Below, piece after piece: positions 18,013 through 27,431 of a DNA stretch of 64,000 nucleotides (position 1 is its first letter; each line of letters starts with the position of its first letter). The stretch covers positions 1 to 64,000 of the forward strand of contig JAYVIR010000065.1 in assembly GCA_043770095.1 (NCBI GenBank), in the 5' to 3' direction. A model generated the notes under the pieces. The model made no database searches. It was not told the origin of the DNA and saw only the letters and a program-made list of their open reading frames with translations. The DNA is from JBGSUZ01 sp043770095 (GTDB lineage Bacteria > Bacillota > Clostridia > Peptostreptococcales > Acidaminobacteraceae). Both the position numbers and the translations under genes were made by a program.

Positions 18013-19332
18013 TTGGCTAATAATAATTTAAGACAAGAGATACTAGAAAAAGTTAAAGATTTTTACTATGCAGAACATGCAGAAAAGGAAGTAGCTTTTG
18101 TTCCTGGAACGACGGTGATTCCTTTTGCGAGAAAAGTGTACGATGAAAATGAAATTGTAAATTTAGTGGATGCGTCTTTAGATTTTTGGTTAACGGCTGG
18201 AAGATATGCTGAAGACTTTGAAACTGAATTTGCTGAGTTTATGGATAGAGATTATTGTTTGCTAGTTAACTCAGGTTCTTCGGCTAATTTAATTGCATTA
18301 ACGGCACTAACATCGCCTAAACTTGGTGAGAGAAGATTAAGAGAAGGCGATGAAGTAATCACGGTAGCAGCGGGATTCCCAACTACTGTAACGCCCATTA
18401 TTCAAAATAGATTGATTCCTGTATTTGTAGACGTGACACTTCCAACGTATAATATTGATGTCACAAAGCTTGAAGCGGCGTTGACTGAAAAAACGAAGGC
18501 TGTCATGATTGCTCATACGCTTGGAAATCCATTTGACTTGTCAGCGGTCTCTGCTTTCTGTAAGAAGCACAATTTATTTTTAGTGGAAGATTGTTGTGAT
18601 GCGATTGGATCGACTTACAATGGTCAAATGGTGGGCACATTTGGTGACTTTGCAACAGTGAGCTATTACCCTGCACATCATATGACAATGGGTGAAGGTG
18701 GCGCCGTACTTACAAGTGACCCTCTTCTTGCTAAAATAGCAACATCGTTTAGAGATTGGGGTAGAGATTGTTACTGTGGTCCTGGATCGGATAACACATG
18801 TGGCAAGCGATTCAAAACGCAATTTGGAACTTTGCCTTATGGCTATGATCATAAATACGTGTATACGCACTTAGGTTACAACTTAAAGGTAACAGATATG
18901 CAGGCGGCTGTCGGTGTTGCTCAAATGAAAAAGTTGGCTGGTTTTGTTGAAAAAAGAAGAGAAAATTTCTTGAAAACAAAAGAAAAGTTGGTTAAATTTG
19001 AAGAACATCTTATTTTACCAGTGGCGACTGAAAATGCTAATCCTTCATGGTTTGGTTTGCCGCTTTCAGTAAAGGCAGATGCGAAATTCACTAAAAATGA
19101 CATTGTTCTTTTCTTAGAAAAAAACAAGATTATGACAAGACAGTTGTTTGCGGGGAATATGACAAGACAACCAGCCTTTGAAGAAGTTACTTATAGAATT
19201 GTCGGAGAACTTGAAAATACAGACTTTATAATGAATAACACGTTCTTTATTGGTGTCTACCCTGGCATTACGGACGAGAAAATTGATTATATCGTATCGG
19301 TATTTGAAGCGTTCTTTAATAGTGTAGAATAA
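18013..19332 (+). CDS. rfbH: CDP-4-dehydro-6-deoxyglucose 3-dehydratase (E1)
   Basis: A 439-residue PLP- and [2Fe-2S]-dependent enzyme that removes the C-3 hydroxyl of CDP-4-keto-6-deoxyglucose, giving the 3,6-dideoxy sugar. Matches include SGSSANLIALTALTSPKLG, GDEVITVAAGFPTTV, and the E1 signature YYPAHHMTMGEGG, where His replaces the usual PLP lysine. The cysteines in DCYCGPGSDNTC match the iron-sulfur site. The start is TTG 18013, eight bases after AAGGAGA; an in-frame TTG at 17995 precedes the ribosome site. Its E3-type reductase partner is not in the window. Confidence 0.95.
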   Translation: MANNNLRQEILEKVKDFYYAEHAEKEVAFVPGTTVIPFARKVYDENEIVNLVDASLDFWLTAGRYAEDFETEFAEFMDRDYCLLVNSGSSANLIALTALTSPKLGERRLREGDEVITVAAGFPTTVTPIIQNRLIPVFVDVTLPTYNIDVTKLEAALTEKTKAVMIAHTLGNPFDLSAVSAFCKKHNLFLVEDCCDAIGSTYNGQMVGTFGDFATVSYYPAHHMTMGEGGAVLTSDPLLAKIATSFRDWGRDCYCGPGSDNTCGKRFKTQFGTLPYGYDHKYVYTHLGYNLKVTDMQAAVGVAQMKKLAGFVEKRRENFLKTKEKLVKFEEHLILPVATENANPSWFGLPLSVKADAKFTKNDIVLFLEKNKIMTRQLFAGNMTRQPAFEEVTYRIVGELENTDFIMNNTFFIGVYPGITDEKIDYIVSVFEAFFNSVE

Positions 19333-19394
19333 TGCAAACGATTGTTAAGGCTCGTATAGATGAGATTCAATTAAGCCACATGGAGGTGTCTTCA

Positions 19395-20507
19395 ATGCAA
19401 TCAATTCCGGTAATTAACTTATCCTGTGAGAACTCAATTAAGCCCATAGAATTTGAAAATGCGTTTAAATCCGTTCTAAGTGGCGCAAATTATATTTTGG
19501 GACCAGAAGTGAAGCGCTTTGAAAGTTCAATGCAAAATTTTTTAGGTGTCAAGTACGCTATTGGTGTTGCAAATGGAACGGATGCGCTTGTTCTTGCGTT
19601 AGATGCATTAGGCATAGGAGTAGGCGATGAAGTGATTACGACCCCATTTACTTTCTTTGCATCGGCTGAAACAATTTGCAGAGTAGGCGCAACACCAGTT
19701 TTTGTAGATGTCATTGAGGGTACATATAATATGGATCCTCAGTTAATTGAAAAAAGCATAACGGCGAACACAAAAGCCATTATGGTCGTGCATATATTTG
19801 GCAATCCTATCGATTTTGAACCAATCCTTGAAATTGCAAAGAAGCACAATCTATTTATTGTAGAGGATGCTTGCCAAGCGATTGGCGCCTCGTATAAGGA
19901 TCAGATGATAGGCTCTATAGGCGATATTTCATGTTTTTCTTTCTTTCCTACTAAAAACCTAGGCGGATTCGGGGATGGTGGACTGATTACGACCAATTCC
20001 GATTCTTATGCAGAAAAACTTAGAATGTTGAGATTCCACGGACAAAAAGTAAAATATCAAAATGAAATGCTTGGTTATAACTCGCGCTTAGATGAAGTTC
20101 AAGCAGCGATCCTTAACGTTAAATTTCCTTATTTAGAGACTTGGAATAATAGACGACGAACACTTGCTATGAATTATAATGAAGCGTTTAAGGACATTGT
20201 TCAAATTTCTATCCCGAAAGAGACCGAAAATGGGAAATCAGTTTTCCATCTTTATTCACTCATGGTTGATGATCGTGAAGGTCTTTCAAAGTATTTATCT
20301 GAATTAGGCATTGGAACGGGTGTCTATTATGCCATTCCACTCCATTTGCAAAATGCGCTAAGTTACCTAGGATATGAGAACGGAACATTTCCTGTTTGCG
20401 AGCGATTGTGTACGCGTGCGCTTGCGCTTCCCCTGTTTCCAGAGTTGACGGATAAGGATCAATTGATTGTTATCAACGAAGTAAAAGCGTATTATAAAAA
20501 TAAATAG
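19395..20507 (+). CDS. wbpE: DegT/DnrJ aminotransferase, WbpE-like
   Basis: A 370-residue PLP sugar aminotransferase. GVANGTDALVLALDALG, TTPFTFFASAETI, VEDACQAIGA and the PLP-lysine motif FFPTKNLGGFGDGG are all present. Together with the neighbouring dehydrogenase, oxidoreductase and acetyltransferase it matches the WbpA-B-E-D route, in which WbpE aminates UDP-3-keto-GlcNAcA. GGAGGTG at 19382-19388 sets the start at ATG 19395, although the frame is open back to 19332, where an ATG overlaps the rfbH stop. The WbpE assignment rests on the gene set; DegT enzymes have many specificities. Confidence 0.8.
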   Translation: MQSIPVINLSCENSIKPIEFENAFKSVLSGANYILGPEVKRFESSMQNFLGVKYAIGVANGTDALVLALDALGIGVGDEVITTPFTFFASAETICRVGATPVFVDVIEGTYNMDPQLIEKSITANTKAIMVVHIFGNPIDFEPILEIAKKHNLFIVEDACQAIGASYKDQMIGSIGDISCFSFFPTKNLGGFGDGGLITTNSDSYAEKLRMLRFHGQKVKYQNEMLGYNSRLDEVQAAILNVKFPYLETWNNRRRTLAMNYNEAFKDIVQISIPKETENGKSVFHLYSLMVDDREGLSKYLSELGIGTGVYYAIPLHLQNALSYLGYENGTFPVCERLCTRALALPLFPELTDKDQLIVINEVKAYYKNK

Positions 20508-20519
20508 GAGGTATAAGCC

Positions 20520-21830
20520 ATGTATCAGCAACTACTACAAAAAATAGAAAATAAGACGGCTATCATCGGCGTTGTAGGTCTTGGTTACGTGGGCCTCCCA
20601 CTTGCGGTAGAAAAAGCATTAGCCGGTTATAAGGTCATTGGTTTTGATATTCAAGAAAGTCGTTGTGATTTAGTCAATCAAGGCGTTAATTATATTGGAG
20701 ATGTTGTGGATGAAGAGCTCAGTCAAATTGTATTAGATGGCAAACTTTCTGCAACAACTGACTATTCTCTAATTGCGCTTGTAGACGCAGTCATGATTTG
20801 TGTGCCTACGCCGCTAGATGTACATCGTCAGCCGGACATAACTTATGTGGAGTCATCTTCAAGAAACATTGCAAAATTTATGAAAGAAAATACATTGGTG
20901 GTGCTAGAAAGCACAACATATCCGGGGACTACGCGTGAGGTTTTGGTGCCAATTTTCGAGTCTTGCGGTTATGAGTTAGGTGAAACATTCTTCCTTGCCT
21001 TTTCTCCTGAACGGGTTGATCCTGGCAACAAGTTCTATAAAACCAAAAATACGCCCAAAGTGGTTGGTGGCATGACGGATCGGTGCGGGCTTTTGGCAGC
21101 CACTCTTTACAGACACGTGCTTCAAGGAGAAATTCATCAGGTGAGTTCACCAGAAATTGCAGAGATGGAAAAAATACTCGAAAATACTTACAGAAATGTA
21201 AATATAGCGTTAGTGAATGAAATGGCCATTCTTTGCGAGAAAATGAACATTGATATATGGGAAGTCATTGATGCAGCCAAGACGAAGCCTTATGGTTTTC
21301 AAGCGTTTTATCCAGGACCTGGACTTGGGGGACACTGTATTCCCATCGATCCTTTTTATTTGACGTGGAAAGCGAAAGAATTTGATTTTCACGCAAAGGT
21401 TATTGAGTCGGCAGCACAGGTCAATGAATTTATGCCTGAATACACCACCACAAGAATGATGAGACTACTTAATAAAGAAAAAAAAGCCATGAACGGCGCC
21501 AATATTTTGATGATTGGTGTGGCATATAAACAAGATATTGATGATTTAAGGGAATCGCCTGCTTTAAAAGTGATAGAAGTGCTTAAAAGCGAAGGCGCCA
21601 ATATTACGTATCATGATCGCTACATACCTGAATTTTCTCATAAAAATGAATCTTATCAGTCGATAGAATTAACGGAAACTTTACTTGAAACGGCAGACTT
21701 GGTTGTGATTACTTCAAGACACACGTATTTAGACTACCAATGGATTGTAGATCACGCGAATCTTTTATTTGATACTAAAAATGGCACTGAATTTGTAAAA
21801 AATAATAGACATAAGATTAACCGTCTTTAA
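20520..21830 (+). CDS. wbpA: UDP-N-acetylglucosamine 6-dehydrogenase, WbpA-like
   Basis: A 436-residue nucleotide-sugar dehydrogenase. It has VVGLGYVGLPLA (NAD site, ~18-29), CVPTPLD, STTYPGTT, and the catalytic Cys273 in GLGGHCIPIDPFYL. The C-terminal half carries GVAYKQDIDDLRESPAL as in WbpA-class enzymes. It oxidises the C-6 hydroxyl of UDP-GlcNAc (or UDP-ManNAc) to a carboxylate with NAD. Neighbouring wbpB-, wbpE- and wbpD-like genes favour the UDP-GlcNAcA branch. Start ATG 20520 behind AGGAGG. Confidence 0.85.
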   Translation: MYQQLLQKIENKTAIIGVVGLGYVGLPLAVEKALAGYKVIGFDIQESRCDLVNQGVNYIGDVVDEELSQIVLDGKLSATTDYSLIALVDAVMICVPTPLDVHRQPDITYVESSSRNIAKFMKENTLVVLESTTYPGTTREVLVPIFESCGYELGETFFLAFSPERVDPGNKFYKTKNTPKVVGGMTDRCGLLAATLYRHVLQGEIHQVSSPEIAEMEKILENTYRNVNIALVNEMAILCEKMNIDIWEVIDAAKTKPYGFQAFYPGPGLGGHCIPIDPFYLTWKAKEFDFHAKVIESAAQVNEFMPEYTTTRMMRLLNKEKKAMNGANILMIGVAYKQDIDDLRESPALKVIEVLKSEGANITYHDRYIPEFSHKNESYQSIELTETLLETADLVVITSRHTYLDYQWIVDHANLLFDTKNGTEFVKNNRHKINRL

Positions 21831-21880
21831 GACTGGTTGATCAAATTTTGAGCGACTGCAAGTAGGGTAGGGGGACAGTT

Positions 21881-23002
21881 ATGGAAACGACTAAAATAAA
21901 GGTAGCGCTTATTGGTTGCGGTCGAATTGCCTATAAGCATATTGAATCATTAGCAACGCTTTTTAAACAATACGAATTGGTTGCGGTATGCGATGTGGTC
22001 GAGGAACGCGCGAAGGAAAAAGCTCAGACGTATGAAAAAAGAACATTAAACCTCGTTGAGAATACGTTAAAAGTACCTCTGATCTATACAGATTATCAAA
22101 AGTTACTAAATGAAATAGATTTTGATTTGGGTATTGTTGCAACGGAAAGTGGCAATCATTATCTCCATGTCATGGACTTGCTAAATGAAAAAAAACATGT
22201 CCTAGTGGAAAAACCAATTGCATTGTCAACTCAGCATGCTAGCGAGATGATTGAATTGGCAAAAGAAAATGGCTTATTGTTAGGCGTTTGTCATCAAAAT
22301 CGATTTAACCCGCCTGTTCAAGCACTGAGAAATGCGGTTAAAGAGAACCGTTTTGGAAAAATGATAAATGGCACGGCAAGAATTCTTTGGTCTAGAGATC
22401 AATCTTATTATGAGCAGGCACCGTGGCGAGGTACCGCGTTAATGGATGGCGGCACATTAATGAATCAATGCATTCATAACATTGATTTATTGCTTTGGAT
22501 GATGAACAGCCCTGTTAAAACGGTATATGCTCAGACCGGAACGTTCCTGCGAGATATTGAAATGGAAGATTTCGGAGCGATTGTCATTCGGTTTGAAAGC
22601 GGCGCCATTGGCATTGTAGAAGGCAGTGCTTGCGTATATCCTAAAAACCTTGAAGAGACGTTAAGTATGTTTGGAGAAACGGGGACGGTTGTCATTGGCG
22701 GTCTTGCAGTGAACGAAATACAGACATGGAAATTTGAAGAGACTATTCAGGCGGATCAACAGGCCCTCAAGAAGACTGAAGCCATAGACAACGTTTATGG
22801 CAATGGACATTTGAGTCTTTATGAAAATGTTTATAATGCTATTTTAGGCAGTGAAAAACTCTTGATTGATGGAGCGGAAGGTGCTAAAGCGATGAAGGTT
22901 ATTTTAGCGGCGTATCAATCTCAAGTTGAAGGGCGTGCGGTTAATTTCGAAACACTTGATTATTCTACTTTAGAAGCTTTAAGGGGGCGTTTGAATGAAT
23001 AG
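21881..23002 (+). CDS. wbpB: Gfo/Idh/MocA oxidoreductase, WbpB-like
   Basis: A 373-residue NAD-dependent oxidoreductase. It shows ALIGCGRIAYKHIE at the N-terminus, the family lysine in VLVEKPIALS, and GTLMNQCIHNIDLLLWM as in WbpB/WlbA proteins. These oxidise C-3 of UDP-GlcNAcA to a ketone, recycling NAD with 2-oxoglutarate. The following wbpD-like gene overlaps by 8 bases. Start ATG 21881 behind GGTAGGGGGACAG. Confidence 0.87.
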   Translation: METTKIKVALIGCGRIAYKHIESLATLFKQYELVAVCDVVEERAKEKAQTYEKRTLNLVENTLKVPLIYTDYQKLLNEIDFDLGIVATESGNHYLHVMDLLNEKKHVLVEKPIALSTQHASEMIELAKENGLLLGVCHQNRFNPPVQALRNAVKENRFGKMINGTARILWSRDQSYYEQAPWRGTALMDGGTLMNQCIHNIDLLLWMMNSPVKTVYAQTGTFLRDIEMEDFGAIVIRFESGAIGIVEGSACVYPKNLEETLSMFGETGTVVIGGLAVNEIQTWKFEETIQADQQALKKTEAIDNVYGNGHLSLYENVYNAILGSEKLLIDGAEGAKAMKVILAAYQSQVEGRAVNFETLDYSTLEALRGRLNE

Positions 23003-23726
23003 CATTCACGGAAGTGTTGTTCTGCCTGAAAGTGTTTCATTAGGCGCGTTTATTGTGATTTGTGAAGGTGTGAAAATAGGCAGTGATTGCGTGATTGGCA
23101 ATCATGTTGTGATTCACGAAGGTAGCGTCATTGGTAATCAGGTGAGAATTGATGATCATGCGGTTATTGGAAAACAGCCTATGAAAGCACTGACATCCGC
23201 AACAAGCAGTACCCAGAAGCAAGTGCCTTGTCATATTGGAGATGGGTGTATTCTTGGAACGCATACGATTATCTACGCAAATTGCACGATTGGCAACAAT
23301 TGTCTTGTTGCAGATTATGCGTCTATTCGTGAAAATGTGACGGTTGGCGAAAAAAATATCATCGGCAGAAATGCAACCATTGAAAATTGGTGTACGATTG
23401 GAAATGCGTGCAAGATAGAAACGAACGCTTACATAACAGCTTATTCAACGTTGGAAGATTATATTTTTGTGGCTCCTGGCGTGGTGACTTCAAATGACAA
23501 CTACGTGGGACGAGACCCTGATCGGTTTAATCACTTTAAGGGCGTTACTTTAAAAAAAGGCGCTCGACTAGGGGCACAAGTCACTGTACTGCCTGGAAAA
23601 ATAATTGGAGAAGAGACTTTTGTTGCTGCTGGTAGTTTGGTTACAAAAGATTTAGAACCTAGAACGGTCTATATGGGCAGTCCTGCAAAAATGATTAAAG
23701 AGGTTGATTTAAAACAACGACTATAA
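22995..23726 (+). CDS. wbpD: N-acetyltransferase of UDP-3-amino sugars, WbpD-like
   Basis: A 243-residue left-handed beta-helix protein with many hexapeptide repeats ([VI]-G-x(4): VIGNHVVIHEGSVIGNQV, TIGNNCLVADYAS). APGVVTSNDNYVGRDPD is close to WbpD/WlbB acetyltransferases, which acetylate the 3-amino group to give UDP-2,3-diacetamido-2,3-dideoxyglucuronic acid. About 40 residues longer than minimal WbpD, with a longer N-terminal hexapeptide part. It is the last of four genes of that route and overlaps wbpB by 8 bases. Confidence 0.82.
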   Translation: MNSIHGSVVLPESVSLGAFIVICEGVKIGSDCVIGNHVVIHEGSVIGNQVRIDDHAVIGKQPMKALTSATSSTQKQVPCHIGDGCILGTHTIIYANCTIGNNCLVADYASIRENVTVGEKNIIGRNATIENWCTIGNACKIETNAYITAYSTLEDYIFVAPGVVTSNDNYVGRDPDRFNHFKGVTLKKGARLGAQVTVLPGKIIGEETFVAAGSLVTKDLEPRTVYMGSPAKMIKEVDLKQRL

Positions 23727-23757
23727 AAAATAATCAATACAACGGAGGAACGACAAG

Positions 23758-24990
23758 ATGACTTCTGACCAACAATTTGTTCTTATGCCAAGCTATATCC
23801 AGAAATTTAAATGTATTGGCTCTGTTTGTGAGGATACGTGCTGTAGCGGATGGCGTGTAGAAATTGATAAAGATACGTTTTATAAATACAAAACTTCTAA
23901 AGCCGTAACCTTAAAACCATTATTCAATCGGTATGTTAAGCGAAATAAAAATTCTAAAAATAATACGGATTATGGAAAAATAATTATGGGTGAGCACCGA
24001 AGATGCCCTTTTCTTGATAAGGAGTCTCTTTGTAGCATTCAGAAAAATTTTGGTGAAGATTATTTATCAAACACCTGTTGGTCGTATCCAAAAATTCACA
24101 ATAGTATAGATGATCAAATTGAAAGAATTGGTGTAATGTCTTGTCCAGAAATTGTAAGAAAAGCTTTGTTTAATCCAGAAGGAATAATATTTGAAAAACT
24201 AGAAATAAGTATATGTACAAAGGATGCATTTGTAGGTAGGCATAAATTTCTAGGAGAATCTTTCGTTGAGAAACCTGAAAAATATTTTTGGGAAATTCGA
24301 ATAATGAGTTTATCAATTTTGCAAAATCGAAAATACCCATTTGATCAAAGAATGGTATTGTTAGGAATGTTCTTTCAAAATCTAATGGATGCAATTGAGC
24401 GTAATGAAGTCAGTGATATTCCGGCGATGATTGATACTTTTGATGACATGCTTAACAGTAAGGTATTTGATTATGATTTAAAGGCTATCAAGTTCGATCC
24501 AGAAACACAGATTAATGTCATTAGAATTTTAATGAAAATAAAAAAAGATAGCGGTGTTATAGGGGAAAGATATACGAAGTGTTTTAATGAAACAGTTGAA
24601 GGTTTAGGATTTGAGCAAAAAGAGATTGCAACCGAAGCATTAGATTATTCAATGTTTAAAAATTTCCTTTTGGAAAAAGAATATCTATTTGAAAATTACG
24701 TAGTAAGTGAATTTTTTAGAGATATGATGCCTTTTGGTGGATACAAAACAATCTGGGAGAGTTATATTTTTTTATGTACCATGTTTAGCATGGTGAAAAT
24801 ACACTTACTCGGGGTGAGTTTGAATAGAGGTAAAATTGATGATGAGATGGTGGTAGAAGTAGTCCAATCTCTTTCTAAGGAGATAATGCACAATCCTTTT
24901 TTATTTCAATCTTTTATTGATGTGATTAAAGAGAGTGGGTTTAGCACTTTAGAATATATGGCATTGTTTACTAGATTTCCCGATAAATAA
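23758..24990 (+). CDS. fliB: Flagellin lysine-N-methylase
   Basis: A 410-residue FliB-family protein, which methylates surface lysines of flagellin. The cysteine cluster is clear: FKCIGSVCEDTCCSGW (~19-34), RRCPFLDKESLC and SNTCWSYPK, consistent with an iron-sulfur site. The remainder is helical as in the family. It stands between the glycan island and the flaG-fliD operon, supporting the view that the island modifies flagellin. ATG 23758 follows CGGAGGA by 8-9 bases. Base use changes from the moderate GC of the wbp genes to more AT-rich. Confidence 0.87.
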   Translation: MTSDQQFVLMPSYIQKFKCIGSVCEDTCCSGWRVEIDKDTFYKYKTSKAVTLKPLFNRYVKRNKNSKNNTDYGKIIMGEHRRCPFLDKESLCSIQKNFGEDYLSNTCWSYPKIHNSIDDQIERIGVMSCPEIVRKALFNPEGIIFEKLEISICTKDAFVGRHKFLGESFVEKPEKYFWEIRIMSLSILQNRKYPFDQRMVLLGMFFQNLMDAIERNEVSDIPAMIDTFDDMLNSKVFDYDLKAIKFDPETQINVIRILMKIKKDSGVIGERYTKCFNETVEGLGFEQKEIATEALDYSMFKNFLLEKEYLFENYVVSEFFRDMMPFGGYKTIWESYIFLCTMFSMVKIHLLGVSLNRGKIDDEMVVEVVQSLSKEIMHNPFLFQSFIDVIKESGFSTLEYMALFTRFPDK

Positions 24991-25025
24991 CTTGAAAAAA
25001 ATAGTATAGACTATTCTATTTAGAT

Positions 25026-25053
25026 TAATTAGTTCGTCTCATTATGCCGATAA
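25026..25053 (+). promoter_or_regulatory. Sigma-28 (SigD)-type flagellar promoter
   Basis: GCCGATAA at 25046-25053 is a perfect sigma-28 -10 element. TAAT at 25026-25029 lies 16 bases upstream and matches the TAAA -35 in three of four bases. It precedes flaG by 37 bases, as expected for late flagellar genes. Confidence 0.75.
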
Positions 25054-25090
25054 TATGCTAGAAGCTAAAATTGAGAAGGAGTGGATAAGT

Positions 25091-25501
25091 ATGAAGATCG
25101 GAAGCATAGTTAACAATCCTCAAGCAATTCAATCCGTGCAACAAAATGAACAAGTTGTTCTAAAACAAAGTGTTGAGAGCAAAATTATAAACGAACCGAA
25201 AATTTCAAATGCAATTTCTCATGAATTAAAGAGTCCGAAGCATGGTTCTATTGAAGATACGATTTCTAGAAACGATGATGAAGATGTTCTCGAACAATCC
25301 GTCAAACAAGCAAATCAATCCCTTAAAGCATTTGATCGTAGAATTGATAGAGCTGTTCACGAAGGAACAAAAGCGGTTATTTATACCATTACAGATACAA
25401 AGTCTGGTCAAGTCATTGCAGAATTTCCTTCGAAGAAAATACAAGATATGGTTGCAAAAATGTGGGAGCTTGCGGGTATGTTTGTGGATGATAAAGTATA
25501 A
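25091..25501 (+). CDS. flaG: FlaG family flagellar protein
   Basis: A 136-residue protein. The C-terminal ~60 residues are the FlaG domain: LKAFDRRIDRAVHEGTKAV, then TDTKSGQVIAEFPSKKIQDMV. The N-terminus is low-complexity and variable, as usual. FlaG proteins affect filament length and are commonly next to fliD. AAGGAG at 25077-25082 selects ATG 25091; the frame extends upstream to 25055 but without a ribosome site. First gene after the sigma-28-type promoter. Confidence 0.9.
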   Translation: MKIGSIVNNPQAIQSVQQNEQVVLKQSVESKIINEPKISNAISHELKSPKHGSIEDTISRNDDEDVLEQSVKQANQSLKAFDRRIDRAVHEGTKAVIYTITDTKSGQVIAEFPSKKIQDMVAKMWELAGMFVDDKV

Positions 25502-25554
25502 AAATTGAGTTTTAATATCAATAATAAATCTTGCCGTATTTAGGAGGTGCTATT

Positions 25555-27417
25555 ATGGCTGTAAATCGTTTAACTGGATTTTCTGGATTTGATGTAGAAG
25601 GAACTGTTAAGAAATTAATGGACGCGGAGAAAATGAAATTAACACGTCAACAACAAAGTAAGCAATATAAAGTTTGGGAACAAGAAGCCTATCGAAGTGT
25701 GATAGACCGTTTTAATAGTTTTAAAAGCGAATACTTTGATACACTTAAATCGGACAAAAACTTCAAGTCAGCATCATCATTCGCAAAATTCACGTCGTCG
25801 ACGTTGGTTAATGGTGTAGCCAATACTGATGTGACAGTAAGTGCTAGCGCAAGTATTCAAAATTTTAATCAAACAATAGAGTATGTGTCAGAATTAGCAA
25901 CAAAAGATACCTATAATAGTCAAACTTTAGATTTTACTGCAATTCAATCCGGCACCTTAGACTTTGGCGCATCAAAACCAGCAACATTCAAGGCAACAAT
26001 GTCCATTGGTTCTACAACGAAATCAATTGAATTAGACATGTCTACAATCACTAATAAAGATGAATTTGGTTTGGCTTTTAAAAATCAAGTAAGTGCTCAA
26101 TTTGGTGCGAACGTTGCGAGTGGAATAGATTATTCAGGAACCGGTATTAAAATTAAATCTCCTGGAAATACAGTGACTCTTTTAGAACAAACGGGATTTG
26201 AAACTTCTTTGCCTTGGATGGGGGTAGCTTCTGGCACATCTACAGCTGGTTACGCAAGCAAAGCAATAAGTGATAGCAGCTTGTTAGGGATTAATACATC
26301 AGATTTGTCAACGATGACGATTAACGGAAAATCGTTAACAGATATGGGGGTTCTGCAAACAGACACCATTGCAAGTATGACTAAAAAAATTAATGACAGT
26401 GGCATTGGTGTTCAAATTTCATATGACACTTTAAAAGATAAATTTTCATTAGTTTCAAGCAAAGAAGGTAGTTCAAATAGTATGGCACTTAGTGCAAGCT
26501 TTATTAGCAAGATGAAAGTTGATGTGGCTTCGCGTGTAGAGGCTAAAAATGCAGTGTTGTCCCTTAATGGAGTTGAAATTATAAAAGACTCCAATTCTTT
26601 TGTTGTTGATGGGTTGCAAGTAACGTTAAATGCAAAACATTTAGCGGGTGCAGGTACAATTAATATTGGCTTAAAAACAGACACAACTAAAATCGTTGAT
26701 CAAATTAAAGGATTTATTGATGTGTACAATGGTTTAATTAAGTCCATTGGCGATGAACTTGTACAAAAAAATTACAGAGATTTTAAACCCTTGACTGATG
26801 ATCAAAAGAAAGATATGTCTGAAGCAGACATTACTAAGTGGGAAGCAAAATCAAAAAGTGGTGTTTTAAAGGGCAAATATGAAATCAATGCAATTTTGGA
26901 CAACATGCGTTTAGCACTTTCGGAAAAAGTTGAAGGTGTTGGACTCAGTTTATCTGATATAGGCATAGACACGACTTCTAACTATCAGGATAGAGGCAAG
27001 TTGGTTATAAAGGATGAGTTGAAATTAAAAACTGCCATTGAGAGCAAATACTCAGATGTGGTTAAATTATTTTCTTCTGATTCGGATAAGCTGTATTTAG
27101 ATAGTGCAAATAAAGCGGAGAGATACAGTGAGAGTGGTCTTGCAAATCGATTGTATGATATTATGCAAGATGCTACTAGAACGACACCGGATAATAATGG
27201 GAATAGAGGAACGCTAGTAACAAGTGCAGGGGTTATAAATACCACTTCTTCAACTCAAAATATCCTGTCAAAACAAATTGCAGAATACGATGCGCGTATT
27301 ACTAGATTAAATGAATATCTTGTTGAAAAAGAAAACAGTTATTATGCTATTTTTGCAAAAGTTGAAAGTGCTTTATCAAAAATGAATGCACAATCCAGTA
27401 TGTTTAGTGCGCAGTAG
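25555..27417 (+). CDS. fliD: Flagellar hook-associated protein 2 (filament cap)
   Basis: A 620-residue FliD. The N-terminal motif RLTGFSGFDVEGTVKKLMDAE and the central IDVYNGLIKSIGDEL region (FliD_C) are diagnostic, and the C-terminus ends in coiled coil (YDARITRLNEYLVEKENSYYAIFAKVE...). FliD caps the growing filament and is exported by the flagellar type III apparatus without a signal peptide. Start ATG 25555 follows AGGAGG at 25542-25547. The next gene, 14 bases downstream, is FliT-like, consistent with a FliD chaperone. Confidence 0.95.
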   Translation: MAVNRLTGFSGFDVEGTVKKLMDAEKMKLTRQQQSKQYKVWEQEAYRSVIDRFNSFKSEYFDTLKSDKNFKSASSFAKFTSSTLVNGVANTDVTVSASASIQNFNQTIEYVSELATKDTYNSQTLDFTAIQSGTLDFGASKPATFKATMSIGSTTKSIELDMSTITNKDEFGLAFKNQVSAQFGANVASGIDYSGTGIKIKSPGNTVTLLEQTGFETSLPWMGVASGTSTAGYASKAISDSSLLGINTSDLSTMTINGKSLTDMGVLQTDTIASMTKKINDSGIGVQISYDTLKDKFSLVSSKEGSSNSMALSASFISKMKVDVASRVEAKNAVLSLNGVEIIKDSNSFVVDGLQVTLNAKHLAGAGTINIGLKTDTTKIVDQIKGFIDVYNGLIKSIGDELVQKNYRDFKPLTDDQKKDMSEADITKWEAKSKSGVLKGKYEINAILDNMRLALSEKVEGVGLSLSDIGIDTTSNYQDRGKLVIKDELKLKTAIESKYSDVVKLFSSDSDKLYLDSANKAERYSESGLANRLYDIMQDATRTTPDNNGNRGTLVTSAGVINTTSSTQNILSKQIAEYDARITRLNEYLVEKENSYYAIFAKVESALSKMNAQSSMFSAQ

Positions 27418-27431
27418 AAGGTGATTAACTC

